Origin: Streptomyces sedi
GTDB lineage: Bacteria > Actinomycetota > Actinomycetes > Streptomycetales > Streptomycetaceae
Length of the DNA: 64,000 nucleotides
Direction of reading: 5' to 3'
Assembly (NCBI RefSeq): GCF_006335015.1
Contig: NZ_VDGT01000013.1
Span: 146,151 to 210,150 of the forward strand
Below are positions 43,457 through 53,040 of the stretch, piece after piece. The notes beneath the pieces were generated by a model, which had not been told where the DNA came from, searched no databases, and saw only the letters and a program-made list of their open reading frames with translations. Each line of letters begins with the position of its first letter. Position 1 is the first letter of the stretch. The position numbers and the translations under genes are program-made.

Positions 43457-44832
43457 TGCGTGCAGGGACCCTGGCCCAGGGCCTGGCCGAGGAGTCGGAC
43501 CTGTCCATGTTCGGGCAGGACCCGTTCTGGCTGATCCTGATCAAGGCCGTCTTCTGCTTCGCGTTCCTGCTGGGCACCGTGCTCATCAGCATCGTGATGG
43601 AGCGCAAGGTGCTCGGCTGGATGCAGCTGCGCATCGGCCCCAACCGCGCCGGCCCCTGGGGGATGCTCCAGTCGCTGGCCGACGGCGTGAAGCTGATGCT
43701 GAAGGAGGACATCATCGTCAAGGGCGCCGACAAGGTGCTCTACGTCCTCGCGCCGATGCTCGCCACCATCCCGGCGCTGATGGCCATCGCGGTGATCCCC
43801 TTCGGCCCGGCCGACGACCCGGTGAGCATCTTCGGCACCCAGACGGTGCTCCAGCTCACCGACCTCCCGGTCGCGCTGCTCTACGTGCTGGCCACGGCGG
43901 CCATCGCGGTCTACGGCACCGTGCTCGCCGGCTGGTCGTCGAACTCGACCTACCCGCTGCTCGGCGGCGTGCGGGCGACGGCGCAGATCATCTCCTACGA
44001 GGTCGCCATGGGCCTCAGCTTCGCCGCCGTCTTCCTCTACTCCGGCTCCATGTCCACCTCGGGCATCGTCGCCGCGCAGGAGGACCGCTGGTTCATGGTG
44101 CTGCTGCCGGTGTCGTTCCTGATCTACATGATCGCGATGGTCGGCGAGGCGCACCGCCCGCCGTTCGACATGCCGGAGTCCGAGGGCGACCTGGTCGGCG
44201 GGTATCTCACCGAGTACTCGTCCATCAAGTTCGCCTTCTTCATGATGTCCGAGTACATCCACACGGTCACCGTCTCCGCCCTGATGGTCACCCTCTTCCT
44301 CGGCGGCTGGCGGGCACCCGCGCCGCTGAGCTTCTGGGAGGGCGCCAACTCCGGTTGGTGGCCGATGCTCTGGTTCACGCTCAAGCTCGTCGCGGTCATC
44401 TTCTTCTTCATCTGGATCCGCGCCTCGCTGCCCCGCGTCCGCTACGACCAGTTCATGGTGCTCGGCTGGAAGGTCCTGATCCCCATCGCGCTGGTCTGGC
44501 TGATGCTGGTCGCCACCGTGCGCGCGATGCAGAACGAGGACTACGACTTCCAGGACATCGTCCTGTGGGTCGCCGGCGGCGTGCTGACGCTGCTGCTGGT
44601 CTCGCTGGTCATCGACTTCCTGCGGGACCGCTCCGAACGGCGCGGCGACGCGGGGAAGGCCGCCGAGACCGAGGAGCCGTTCGACCCGATGGCCGGCGGC
44701 TACCCCGTGCCACCACTGCCGGGACAGACCCTGCCACCGGTGCCCCGACGCCCCTCGCGCGCGGAGCGCGGTGAGACCGCCGAGGAGAAGGCGGCCCTCA
44801 CGACCGAAGGAAAGGAGGGCGACGATGCCTGA
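43456..44832 (+). CDS. nuoH: NADH-quinone oxidoreductase subunit H
   Basis: 458 residues, eight TM helices. MERKVLGWMQLRIGPNRAGP and VGEAHRPPFDMPESEGDLV are the ND1 signatures lining the quinone channel. A hydrophilic C-terminal extension of about 70 residues (Pro/Glu/Arg-rich) is longer than in E. coli. ATG 43456 overlaps the nuoG stop; GTG 43453 is an alternative. Overlaps nuoI by 8 bases. Confidence 0.96.
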   Translation: MRAGTLAQGLAEESDLSMFGQDPFWLILIKAVFCFAFLLGTVLISIVMERKVLGWMQLRIGPNRAGPWGMLQSLADGVKLMLKEDIIVKGADKVLYVLAPMLATIPALMAIAVIPFGPADDPVSIFGTQTVLQLTDLPVALLYVLATAAIAVYGTVLAGWSSNSTYPLLGGVRATAQIISYEVAMGLSFAAVFLYSGSMSTSGIVAAQEDRWFMVLLPVSFLIYMIAMVGEAHRPPFDMPESEGDLVGGYLTEYSSIKFAFFMMSEYIHTVTVSALMVTLFLGGWRAPAPLSFWEGANSGWWPMLWFTLKLVAVIFFFIWIRASLPRVRYDQFMVLGWKVLIPIALVWLMLVATVRAMQNEDYDFQDIVLWVAGGVLTLLLVSLVIDFLRDRSERRGDAGKAAETEEPFDPMAGGYPVPPLPGQTLPPVPRRPSRAERGETAEEKAALTTEGKEGDDA

Positions 44833-45472
44833 GTTCCACAACCCGGTGGCCGGCTTCGGCGTGACGTTCAAGTCGATGTTCAAGAAGCGGCTGACGGAGC
44901 AGTACCCGGAGGAGAAGAAGCCGACCGCGCCCCGCTTCCACGGCCGTCACCAGCTCAACCGCCACCCGGACGGGCTGGAGAAGTGCATCGGCTGCGAGCT
45001 GTGCGCCTGGGCCTGTCCCGCCGACGCGATCTACGTGGAGGGCGCGGACAACACCGAGGAGGAGCGCTACTCCCCGGGCGAGCGCTACGGCCGCGTCTAC
45101 CAGATCAACTACCTGCGCTGCATCCTGTGCGGGCTGTGCGTGGAGGCCTGCCCCACGCGCGCGTTGACGATGACCAACGAGTACGAGCTGGCCGACCGCA
45201 CCCGCGCCTCCCTGATCTACACCAAGGAGGAGCTGCTGTCCGGCCTCACGGACGGCATGGTCGAGGCCCCGCACGCGATGTACCCGGGCACGGACGAGCA
45301 GTCCTACTACCGGGGCGAGGTCACCGAGGCCGCGCAGGGCACCGTGCGCCAGGTCGCCTACTCCAAGGGCGAGACGCCCGAGGACGACCGCGAGGCGGAC
45401 GACGCGCTGGCGGCGGCGTCCCGGCTGACCGACCCGGCCGCCGGCGAAGGACCCTCGGAGGTGCGGCCATGA
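44825..45472 (+). CDS. nuoI: NADH-quinone oxidoreductase subunit I
   Basis: 215 residues. Two [4Fe-4S] clusters (N6a, N6b) in the 8-Fe ferredoxin motifs CIGCELCAWACP and CILCGLCVEACP. The C-terminal 65 residues are acidic and variable. AAGGAGG precedes ATG 44825. Its stop overlaps nuoJ (ATGA). Confidence 0.97.
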   Translation: MPEFHNPVAGFGVTFKSMFKKRLTEQYPEEKKPTAPRFHGRHQLNRHPDGLEKCIGCELCAWACPADAIYVEGADNTEEERYSPGERYGRVYQINYLRCILCGLCVEACPTRALTMTNEYELADRTRASLIYTKEELLSGLTDGMVEAPHAMYPGTDEQSYYRGEVTEAAQGTVRQVAYSKGETPEDDREADDALAAASRLTDPAAGEGPSEVRP

Positions 45473-46395
45473 GCACCCTTGCCTCCCTGGCCGCCGAGAC
45501 CTCCACCTCCACGGGTGAGGCCGCGCAGTTCTGGGTCCTGGGCCCGATCGCGCTGCTCGGCGGCCTCGGCACCGTGCTGATGCGGCGCGCGGTCTACTCC
45601 GCGCTCTGCCTCGCCGGCACGATGGTCATCCTGGCGCTGTTCTACCTGGCCAACGGCGCCTACTTCCTCGGCATGGTGCAGATCGTCGTCTACACCGGCG
45701 CCGTGATGATGCTCTTCCTCTTCGTGCTGATGCTCGTCGGCGTCTCGTCGACGGACTCGCTCAAGGAGACGCTCAAGGGCCAGCGCCTGCTCGCCGCCGC
45801 CTGCGCGCTCGGGCTCGGGCTGCTGCTGGTCGCCGGCATCGGGCAGGCGTCGACCGGCTCGTTCACCGGGCTGGCGCAGGCCAACTCCGAGGGCAACGTC
45901 CAGGGGTTGGCCTCGCTGCTGTTCACCCGCTACGTGGTGGCCTTCGAGGTCACCGGCGTGCTGCTGACCATCGCCGCCGTGGGCGCCACCCTGATGACCC
46001 ACCGCGAGCGGCTGGAGCGCGCCAAGTCGCAGCGCGAGCAGGCCGAGGCCCGCATCCGCGAGAACAAGCACGTGCCGCCGTTGCCGGCGCCCGGCGTCTA
46101 CGCCCGCCACAACGCGGTCGACCTGCCGGGCCTGCTGCCCGACGGCACCCCGTCCGAGCTGACCGTCAACCCGACGCTCCGCGCGCGCGGCCAGGTGCGC
46201 GAGGTGCACCAGGAGGCGCTCGCCGCCGTGCGCGCGCTGGAGCAGCGCACCAACCGCCACCACGGCCGCGCCGAGACCCCCGGCGAGCCGGGCGAGGGCG
46301 GGGCGAACGGCGCGAACGGCGTCAACGGCAAGGGCGTCGGCGCGGGTTCCGACGACGAGGGCGCCGTCACTGACGCCGAGGAGGCCAGGAAGTGA
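45469..46395 (+). CDS. nuoJ: NADH-quinone oxidoreductase subunit J
   Basis: 308 residues. Five TM helices with IVVYTGAVMMLFLFVLMLVG, the flexible helix region that gates proton movement. After about residue 180 comes a hydrophilic extension of about 130 residues with RHNAVDLPGLLPDGTP and a Gly/Asn-rich stretch (GGANGANGVNGKG), much longer than in E. coli NuoJ (about 184 residues). Confidence 0.94.
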   Translation: MSTLASLAAETSTSTGEAAQFWVLGPIALLGGLGTVLMRRAVYSALCLAGTMVILALFYLANGAYFLGMVQIVVYTGAVMMLFLFVLMLVGVSSTDSLKETLKGQRLLAAACALGLGLLLVAGIGQASTGSFTGLAQANSEGNVQGLASLLFTRYVVAFEVTGVLLTIAAVGATLMTHRERLERAKSQREQAEARIRENKHVPPLPAPGVYARHNAVDLPGLLPDGTPSELTVNPTLRARGQVREVHQEALAAVRALEQRTNRHHGRAETPGEPGEGGANGANGVNGKGVGAGSDDEGAVTDAEEARK

Positions 46396-46691
46396 GCCCC
46401 GAGAACTACCTCTATCTTTCGGCCCTGCTCTTCACCCTGGGCGCCGCCGGTGTGCTGCTCCGGCGGAACGCGATCGTGGTGTTCATGTGCGTGGAGCTGA
46501 TGCTCAACGCGGCCAACCTGGCGCTGGTCACCTTCTCCCGGATGCACGGCAACCTCGACGGCCAGATCCTCGCCTTCTTCGTGATGGTGGTCGCGGCGGC
46601 CGAGGTCGTCGTCGGGTTGGCGATCATCGTCACGGTCTACCGCTCCCGTCACTCGGCCTCGGTTGACGACGCCAGTCTGATGAAGCTGTAA
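46392..46691 (+). CDS. nuoK: NADH-quinone oxidoreductase subunit K
   Basis: 99 residues, three TM helices, with conserved membrane Glu residues in CVELMLNAANLAL and AAAEVVVGLAI. Proton-translocating antiporter-linked subunit. GTG start overlaps the nuoJ stop by four bases. Confidence 0.97.
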   Translation: MSPENYLYLSALLFTLGAAGVLLRRNAIVVFMCVELMLNAANLALVTFSRMHGNLDGQILAFFVMVVAAAEVVVGLAIIVTVYRSRHSASVDDASLMKL

Positions 46692-46705
46692 GGGGACAGG
46701 TACCA

Positions 46706-48601
46706 GTGGAGTCAATGATCGGACTGCTCGTCGGCGCGCCGCTGCTCGGCGCCGCCGTGCTGCTGGTGGGCGGGCGTTTCCTGGAGAGGGTCGGCCACTG
46801 GGTGGCGACGGCGCTGGCCGCCGTCTCCCTGGTGCTGGCCGCCACGCTCTTCTTCGACATGCTGGGCCGCGAAGGCGAGGACCGCGCCCTGCACCAGCAC
46901 CTCTTCAGCTGGATCCCGGTGGCCGACTTCCAGGCGGATGTCGCGTTCCGGCTGGACCAGCTGTCGATGACCTTCGTGTTGCTGATCACGAGCGTGGGCA
47001 CGCTGATCCACCTCTACTCGATCGGCTACATGGAGCACGACCCGAGGCGGCGGCGGTTCTTCGCCTATCTCAACCTCTTCCTCGCGGCGATGCTGCTGCT
47101 GGTGCTGGCGGACAACTACCTCCTGCTGTACGTGGGCTGGGAGGGCGTGGGCCTCGCCTCGTTCCTGCTGATCGGCTTCTGGCAGCACAAGCCGAGCGCC
47201 GCCACGGCGGCGAAGAAGGCGTTCGTGGTCAACCGGGTCGGCGACGTCGGCCTGGCCATCGCGGTGATGCTGATGTTCACCACGTTCGGCAGCTTCGCCT
47301 TCGAGCCGGTGCTGGCCGGCGCCAACGAGACGGGCGAGGGCACGCTCACCGCGATCGGCCTGATGCTGCTGCTCGCCGCGTGCGGCAAGTCGGCGCAGGT
47401 GCCGCTCCAGTCCTGGCTGGGTGACGCGATGGAGGGCCCGACCCCGGTCTCGGCCCTGATCCACGCGGCCACGATGGTGACCGCCGGCGTGTACCTGATC
47501 ACCCGCTCGGGCGCGATCTTCAACGGGGCGCCGGACGCGCAGACCGTGGTGATCGTGGTCGGCGCGGTGACGCTGCTCTTCGGTGCGATCGTCGGTTGCG
47601 CGAAGGACGACATCAAGAAGGCGCTGGCCGGCTCGACGATGTCGCAGATCGGCTACATGATGCTGGCCACCGGGCTGGGCCCGGTCGGCTACGTCTTCGC
47701 GATCATGCACCTGGTCACCCACGGCTTCTTCAAGGCGGGGCTCTTCCTCGGCGCCGGCTCGGTGATGCACGGCATGAACGACGAGGTGGACATGCGCCGC
47801 TACGGCGGCCTGCGGAAGTACATGCCGATCACGTTCGTCACGTTCGGCCTCGCCTACCTGGCGATCATCGGCTTCCCCTACCTCTCCGGCTACTTCTCGA
47901 AGGACGAGATCATCTACGCCGGGTTCAGCAAGGGCGGCGCCGAGGGCTGGATCCTCGGCGGCGTGATGCTGCTCGGCGCGGCGCTCACCGCGTACTACAT
48001 GACGCGGATCATGCTGCTGACGTTCTTCGGCGAGAAGCGCTGGCAGCCGGACGCGCAGGGCCACGAGCCGCACCCGCACGAGTCCCCGCTGTCCATGACC
48101 ATCCCGATGATGGTGCTGGCGGTGGGCTCGGTCGGTGCCGGGTTCTTCTTCGACCAGGGCGAGGCGTTCGTCCACTGGTTGGAGCCGGTCACGGGGCTCG
48201 GCCACGGCGACTCGCCGGTCAGCCACGGCACGGTCGCGCTGGCCGCGACCGGCGTGATGCTGCTGGGCGTCGCGGGCGCCTGGTGGCAGTACGGCCGCCG
48301 GCCGGTCGAGGCGGTGGCGCCCAGCGGGCGCTGGATCACCCGCGCGGCCCGACGCGACCTGCTCCAGGACGACTTCAACCACGCGGTGCTGGTGCGTCCC
48401 GGCAACTACCTCACCCGCGGCCTGGTCTACCTCGACCACAAGCTGGTGGACGGCGTGGTGAACGGCACGGCTGCCTCCTTCGGCGGGCTGTCCGGCCGGC
48501 TGCGGCGGGTGCAGAACGGGTTCGCCCGCACCTACGCGGTCTCGATGTTCGGCGGTGCGGCTGTGCTGGTCGCCGCGACCCTGCTGATGAGGGCGGTCTG
48601 A
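46706..48601 (+). CDS. nuoL: NADH-quinone oxidoreductase subunit L
   Basis: 631 residues, a Mrp-antiporter-like proton pump subunit with about 14 TM helices and the distal lateral helix. YVGWEGVGLASFLLIGFW carries the conserved Glu, and WLGDAMEGPTPVSALIHAATMV and KDDIKKALAGSTMSQIGYMM hold key Lys and His residues. GTG 46706 follows AGGGGACAGG; ATG 46715 is an alternative. The C-terminal helices end near the nuoM start. Confidence 0.95.
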   Translation: MESMIGLLVGAPLLGAAVLLVGGRFLERVGHWVATALAAVSLVLAATLFFDMLGREGEDRALHQHLFSWIPVADFQADVAFRLDQLSMTFVLLITSVGTLIHLYSIGYMEHDPRRRRFFAYLNLFLAAMLLLVLADNYLLLYVGWEGVGLASFLLIGFWQHKPSAATAAKKAFVVNRVGDVGLAIAVMLMFTTFGSFAFEPVLAGANETGEGTLTAIGLMLLLAACGKSAQVPLQSWLGDAMEGPTPVSALIHAATMVTAGVYLITRSGAIFNGAPDAQTVVIVVGAVTLLFGAIVGCAKDDIKKALAGSTMSQIGYMMLATGLGPVGYVFAIMHLVTHGFFKAGLFLGAGSVMHGMNDEVDMRRYGGLRKYMPITFVTFGLAYLAIIGFPYLSGYFSKDEIIYAGFSKGGAEGWILGGVMLLGAALTAYYMTRIMLLTFFGEKRWQPDAQGHEPHPHESPLSMTIPMMVLAVGSVGAGFFFDQGEAFVHWLEPVTGLGHGDSPVSHGTVALAATGVMLLGVAGAWWQYGRRPVEAVAPSGRWITRAARRDLLQDDFNHAVLVRPGNYLTRGLVYLDHKLVDGVVNGTAASFGGLSGRLRRVQNGFARTYAVSMFGGAAVLVAATLLMRAV

Positions 48602-48602
48602 C

Positions 48603-50219
48603 ATGTCATTTCCCCTGCTGACGGCCACGGCCCTGACGCCCGCGGTCGGAGCCGTCGTCACGGCCGCGGTGCCGGCGGCGCGACGCACCGCGGCCAAGTG
48701 GCTGGCGCTGCTCTTCTCGTTGGCGACGGTCGTCCTCGCGGCGGCCGTGCTGCTGCGCTTCGACACGGGCGAGGGAGCCGACCGCTTCCAGCTGACGGAG
48801 TCCAGGTCGTGGATCGCGGACTTCGGCGTCCGCTACGAGCTGGGCGTCGACGGCATCGGCGTGGCGATGATCGCGCTGACGGCGCTGCTGATCCCGTTCC
48901 TGATCGGCGCCGGCTGGAACGACGCCGACCCCAAGGGAGACGAGGCGCCGGCGACCCGGCGGTGGCGGCCCACCCAGGGCTTCTTCGCGCTGATCCTGAT
49001 GGTCGAGGCGATGGTGATCCTGTCGTTCGCCGCGACCGACATCTTCCTCTTCTACATCTTCTTCGAAGCGATGCTGATCCCGATGTACTTCCTCATCGGG
49101 GGCTTCGGGGACCGCGCGGGGGAGCAGGACAGCGAGGAGGGGCAGGCCAGGCAGCGTTCCTACGCGGCCGTCAAGTTCCTGCTGTACAACCTGGTCGGCG
49201 GCCTGGTCATGCTGGCCGCCGTGATCGGGCTGTATGTCGCCACGGCCGACCAGCTGCCCGAGGGCACCTTCTCGTTGCAGGCCATCCTGGACGCGCGGGC
49301 CGCCGGCGAGCTGGACTTCGGTACCGGCACCGAGCGCTGGCTGTTCCTCGGCTTCTTCGTCGCGTTCGCCATCAAGGCGCCGCTGTGGCCGCTGCACACC
49401 TGGCTGCCCAACGCGATGGGCGAGTCCACGGCGCCGGTCGCCGTGCTGATCACCGCGGTGGTCGACAAGGTCGGCACCTTCGCGATGCTCCGCTTCTGCC
49501 TGGGGCTCTTCCCCGAGGCCAGCGACTGGGCCACCCCCGTGGTGATCACCCTCGCGCTGGTCAGCATCATCTACGGCGCGCTGCTGGCGCTCGGCCAGCG
49601 GGACATGAAGCGGCTGATCGCCTACGCGTCCATCAGCCACTTCGGCTTCATCGTGCTGGGCATCTTCGCGATGACCAGCCAGGGCCAGGGCGGCGCGACG
49701 CTCTACATGATCAACCACGGCGTGGCCACGGCCGCGTTGCTGCTGGTCGCCGGGTTCCTGATCGCCCGCCGCGGCTCGCGTCTGATCAGCGACTACGGCG
49801 GGGTGCAGAAGACGGCGCCGGTGCTGGCGGGAACCTTCCTGATCGGTGGCCTCGCCACCCTGTCGCTGCCGGGGCTCGGCCCGTTCGTCAGCGAGTTCCT
49901 GGTGCTGGTCGGCACGTTCAGCCGCTACAAGGCGGCCGGGATCGTGGCCTGCGCCGGCATCGTGCTGGCCGCGCTGTACGTGCTGATCCTCTACCAGCGC
50001 ACCATGACCGGGCCGCTCAAGCCCGGCCTGGAGAAGCTGCCCGACCTGAAGGTCAGGGAGCTGGCGGTGGTCGCCCCGCTGATCGCGTTGCTGATCTTCC
50101 TGGGCGTCTACCCGAAGCCGCTGACCGACATCGTCAACCCGGCGGTCGAGCACACGCTCTCCGACGTGCAGAAGACGGACCCCGAACCTGAGACGCCCGC
50201 AGTGGAGGCCGCACCGTGA
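48603..50219 (+). CDS. nuoM: NADH-quinone oxidoreductase subunit M
   Basis: 538 residues, antiporter-like proton-pumping subunit with about 14 TM helices. FFEAMLIPMYFLIGGFG carries the conserved Glu, and WLPNAMGESTAPVAVLITAV and RDMKRLIAYASISHFGFI are family signatures. Overlaps nuoN by four bases (GTGA). Confidence 0.96.
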   Translation: MSFPLLTATALTPAVGAVVTAAVPAARRTAAKWLALLFSLATVVLAAAVLLRFDTGEGADRFQLTESRSWIADFGVRYELGVDGIGVAMIALTALLIPFLIGAGWNDADPKGDEAPATRRWRPTQGFFALILMVEAMVILSFAATDIFLFYIFFEAMLIPMYFLIGGFGDRAGEQDSEEGQARQRSYAAVKFLLYNLVGGLVMLAAVIGLYVATADQLPEGTFSLQAILDARAAGELDFGTGTERWLFLGFFVAFAIKAPLWPLHTWLPNAMGESTAPVAVLITAVVDKVGTFAMLRFCLGLFPEASDWATPVVITLALVSIIYGALLALGQRDMKRLIAYASISHFGFIVLGIFAMTSQGQGGATLYMINHGVATAALLLVAGFLIARRGSRLISDYGGVQKTAPVLAGTFLIGGLATLSLPGLGPFVSEFLVLVGTFSRYKAAGIVACAGIVLAALYVLILYQRTMTGPLKPGLEKLPDLKVRELAVVAPLIALLIFLGVYPKPLTDIVNPAVEHTLSDVQKTDPEPETPAVEAAP

Positions 50220-51817
50220 ATGACTTGCAGGCCCCGGACATCGAATGGGTCGCGCTCTCGCCGAGCCTGATCGTGTTCGGCGCCGCCATCCTTGGCGTGC
50301 TGATCGAGGCGTTCCTGCCGCGTAAGCAGCGGTACTACGCCGAAGTGGCCGTCTCCACGCTGGCCCTGGCGGGCGCGTTCGCCGCCGTCGTCGGGCTGGC
50401 CGCCTCCGGGCACGGCACCGACGAGTCGCAGGTCGCCGGCATGGGGGCGTTGGCGGTCGACGGACCGGCGCTCTTCCTTCAGGGCGTGCTCTGCCTCGTG
50501 GGGCTCGTCTCCGTTCTCCTCTTCGCCGAACGGCGGTTGGAGCCGGCGCTGCACGGCGCCTCCGTCGACTCGTTCGCGGCGGCCCCCGCCGCCGTGCCGG
50601 GCGGCCCCGCGGAGCGCGAGGCGGAGAAGGCGGGCTGGACGACGACGGAGATCTTCCCGCTGCTGCTCTTCGCGGTCGGCGGGATGCTGCTCTTCCCCGC
50701 GGCCAACGACCTGCTGGTGCTCTTCATCGCCCTTGAGGTGCTGTCGCTTCCGCTCTACCTGCTGTGCGCGCTGGCCCGCAGGCGGCGGCTGCTCTCCCAG
50801 GAGGCGGCCGTCAAGTACTTCCTGCTGGGCGCGTTCGCCTCGGCGTTCCTGCTCTTCGGCGTGGCGCTGCTCTACGGCTACGCGGGCACCGTCTCCTACG
50901 CCGGCATCGCCGACGTGGTCAGCGGCGAGCCGGGTGCCATCGAGCCGGGCCTCGCCGGCACCATGGGCAACGACGCGCTGCTGCTGATCGGCGGCGCCAT
51001 GCTGATCATGGGCCTGCTCTTCAAGGTCGGCGCGGTGCCGTTCCACATGTGGACGCCCGACGTCTACCAGGGCGCCCCGACGCCGGTCACCGGCTTCATG
51101 GCGGCGGCCACCAAGGTCGCCGCGTTCGGCGCGCTGCTGCGGCTGCTGTACGTGGTGCTGCCGGGGCTGCGTTGGGACTGGGAGCCGGTGCTGTGGGGCG
51201 TCACCATCGCCTCCATGGTGGGCGGCGCGGTCATCGCCATCACCCAGACCGACGTGAAGCGGCTGCTGGCGTACTCCTCCATCGCGCACGCCGGGTTCAT
51301 CCTGGCCGGCGTGGTGTCGGTGACGGAGGACGGGGTCTCCTCGGTCCTCTTCTACCTTGGCGCCTACTCGTTCGTCACGCTGGGCGCGTTCGCCGTGGTC
51401 ACGCTGGTGCGGGACTCCGGCGGCGAGGCCACCCACCTCTCCAAGTGGGCGGGGCTGGGGCGGCGTTCGCCGCTGCTGGCGTCGGTGTTCGCGCTGTTCC
51501 TGCTGGCCTTCGCCGGTATTCCGCTGACGTCCGGCTTCGCCGGCAAGTTCGCGGTCTTCCGGGCGGCGGCCGACGCGGGCGCGATGGGGCTGGTCGTGGT
51601 CGGCGTGCTGGCGTCGGCGATCGCGGCGTTCTTCTACATCCGGGTCATCGTGCTGATGTTCTTCAGCGAGCCGAAGGCGGACGGCCCGTCCGTGGTGATC
51701 CCCAGCCCGCTGACCAGCACGGTGGTCGGGCTGGCCGCGGTCGTCACGATCGTGCTGGGCGTGGCGCCGCAGTTCTTCCTCGACCTGGCGGGCCAGGCCG
51801 GGGTGTTCGTGCACTGA
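50216..51817 (+). CDS. nuoN: NADH-quinone oxidoreductase subunit N
   Basis: 533 residues, third antiporter-like subunit, about 14 TM helices. FIALEVLSLPLYLLCALAR has the conserved Glu; WTPDVYQGAPTPVTGFMAAA and TDVKRLLAYSSIAHAGFIL follow. Last gene of the operon; the complete A-N set is present in standard order. Followed by a 629-base repeat region without a gene. Confidence 0.96.
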   Translation: MNDLQAPDIEWVALSPSLIVFGAAILGVLIEAFLPRKQRYYAEVAVSTLALAGAFAAVVGLAASGHGTDESQVAGMGALAVDGPALFLQGVLCLVGLVSVLLFAERRLEPALHGASVDSFAAAPAAVPGGPAEREAEKAGWTTTEIFPLLLFAVGGMLLFPAANDLLVLFIALEVLSLPLYLLCALARRRRLLSQEAAVKYFLLGAFASAFLLFGVALLYGYAGTVSYAGIADVVSGEPGAIEPGLAGTMGNDALLLIGGAMLIMGLLFKVGAVPFHMWTPDVYQGAPTPVTGFMAAATKVAAFGALLRLLYVVLPGLRWDWEPVLWGVTIASMVGGAVIAITQTDVKRLLAYSSIAHAGFILAGVVSVTEDGVSSVLFYLGAYSFVTLGAFAVVTLVRDSGGEATHLSKWAGLGRRSPLLASVFALFLLAFAGIPLTSGFAGKFAVFRAAADAGAMGLVVVGVLASAIAAFFYIRVIVLMFFSEPKADGPSVVIPSPLTSTVVGLAAVVTIVLGVAPQFFLDLAGQAGVFVH

Positions 51818-51837
51818 GCGCTGCGCTTGGCTTGGGC

Positions 51838-52233
51838 GGGCGACAACTGGCCTGGTGGGTTGGGGTGGTTGTCGTCTGCGGCTCGTCGCGGAGCATGCGC
51901 GCAGTTCCTCGCGCCCCCAAAGCCGCCACCGGCCCGGGGGGGCGCGGGGAGCTGCGCGAGCAATTTGCCGCCGGGGTGCGGGCGACAACTGGCCTGGTGG
52001 GTTGGGGTGGTTGTCGTCTGCGGCTCGTCGCGGAGCATGCGCGCAGTTCCCCGCGCCCCTGGGACGCCTGCTGGCGTGCCGGGGAGCGCGGGGTTTCTGT
52101 TGTCGGGGTGGGCGACTACTGGCCTGGTGGGTTGGGGTGGTTGTCGTCTGCGGCTCGTCGCGGAGCATGCGCGCAGTTCCTCGCGCCCCCAAGCCGCCCA
52201 GCGGCGTGGAGGGGCGCGAGGAACTGCGCGGAT
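51838..52233. repeat. Intergenic palindromic repeats, cluster 3 (three tandem units)
   Basis: Between nuoN and the next lipoprotein gene. A segment beginning GCGAC(A/T)ACTGGCCTGGTGGG and running about 68 bases into the arm GCGCAGTTCC occurs three times (about 51840, 51982 and 52111; periods 142 and 129), each followed by a differing inner part and, in units 1 and 3, an inverted arm ending AACTGCGCG or AGCTGCGCG. Only the hairpin arms are shared with clusters 1 and 2. Bases 52234-52406 hold no gene. Confidence 0.85.
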
Positions 52234-52406
52234 AAGTGGCTACCGGGGTGCGGTCGACTATTCACCTGGTCTGGTGGGACGGTTGTCGTCCCCGCTTCGC
52301 CACGGCCGAAGGGCCGTGCACGCGGACGCCCCCGCGTCCCGGACCCGGCACGGGCAGTGCACCGTGCGGGGTGGGCGCGGGGGCGGGGGCGTCGAGGCTG
52401 CCTCCG

Positions 52407-52425
52407 GGGCCGCCTGCGGCGGCCC
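52407..52425 (-). terminator. Short terminator hairpin after the lipoprotein gene
   Basis: GGGCCGCC-TGC-GGCGGCCC (52407-52425), further flanked by GAGGC/GCCTC, 22 bases past the lipoprotein stop. Confidence 0.6.
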
Positions 52426-52446
52426 GGCCTCGGATCCGGATCCGGC

Positions 52447-53040
52447 TCAGTAGCCGAGGTCCTCCAGCTCCTGCTGCATGTCCTCCAGCTCGGCGAGGTC
52501 CCCTTCCAGGTCCTCCATCCCCGGCATGTCACCCATGTCGGGGATGTCCTCCATCCCCGGCATGCTGCTGAGGGACTGGTAGGTCTGGGTGGTGCCCGAG
52601 GCCCAGTTGACGTTCAGCTGCTCGCCGTTGAGCGCGAGCGTGGCCTCGTTCCAGTCGGTGCCGCTGTCGCACTCCAGCTGGATCGAGTCGCCGGAGAGGG
52701 TGCCGAAGCAGGCGGCGCCGCCCGCCGACAGGTCGGTGGACTCGGAGAAGGTGACGGTGCTGGAGCTGAAGGTCATGACCGACTCGTCGTCGCTCAGCCC
52801 GGTGGCCCAGGCGCCCTCCAGCTGCTCGGCCGTCGGGGCCTCGCCGCCGCCGTCGCCCCCGGAGTCGCCGCCCTCGCCGTCGGAGTCACCCTCGGCGTTG
52901 GCTTCGCCCTCCTCCTGCTCGCCGATACCCAGCGAGCCGCCGTCCCCGCCGTCCTCGTCGTCGTCGCTGCCGCAGGCGCTGAGCGCCAGCATGGCCGCCG
53001 CCGCGGCGGCGGGGACGGCGAGACGTATGGACCTACGCAT
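52447..53040 (-). CDS. Putative lipoprotein, unknown function
   Basis: 197 residues. Signal peptide with lipobox LSAC (Cys23), then an Asp/Gly/Glu-rich low-complexity linker to about residue 68, a beta-rich domain (WATGLSDDESVMTFSSSTVT, with two cysteines that may pair) and a Met/Asp/Glu-rich tail containing two PGMED units and further DM steps. ATG 53040 follows GAGGGGA. Candidate operator lies just upstream. No domain name recognised. Confidence 0.75.
   Translation of the reverse strand: MRRSIRLAVPAAAAAAMLALSACGSDDDEDGGDGGSLGIGEQEEGEANAEGDSDGEGGDSGGDGGGEAPTAEQLEGAWATGLSDDESVMTFSSSTVTFSESTDLSAGGAACFGTLSGDSIQLECDSGTDWNEATLALNGEQLNVNWASGTTQTYQSLSSMPGMEDIPDMGDMPGMEDLEGDLAELEDMQQELEDLGY

Noticed and set aside
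43456..46395. Long frames extending upstream of nuoD, nuoG, nuoH, nuoI and nuoJ
   Set aside because: The extra parts lie inside the preceding nuo genes and match nothing; family starts coincide with overlapping ATGA or TGATG junctions.
51838..52233. Possible CRISPR array
   Set aside because: Repeats are about 68 bases with only three copies and palindromic arms, the spacers are not uniform, and there are no cas genes.
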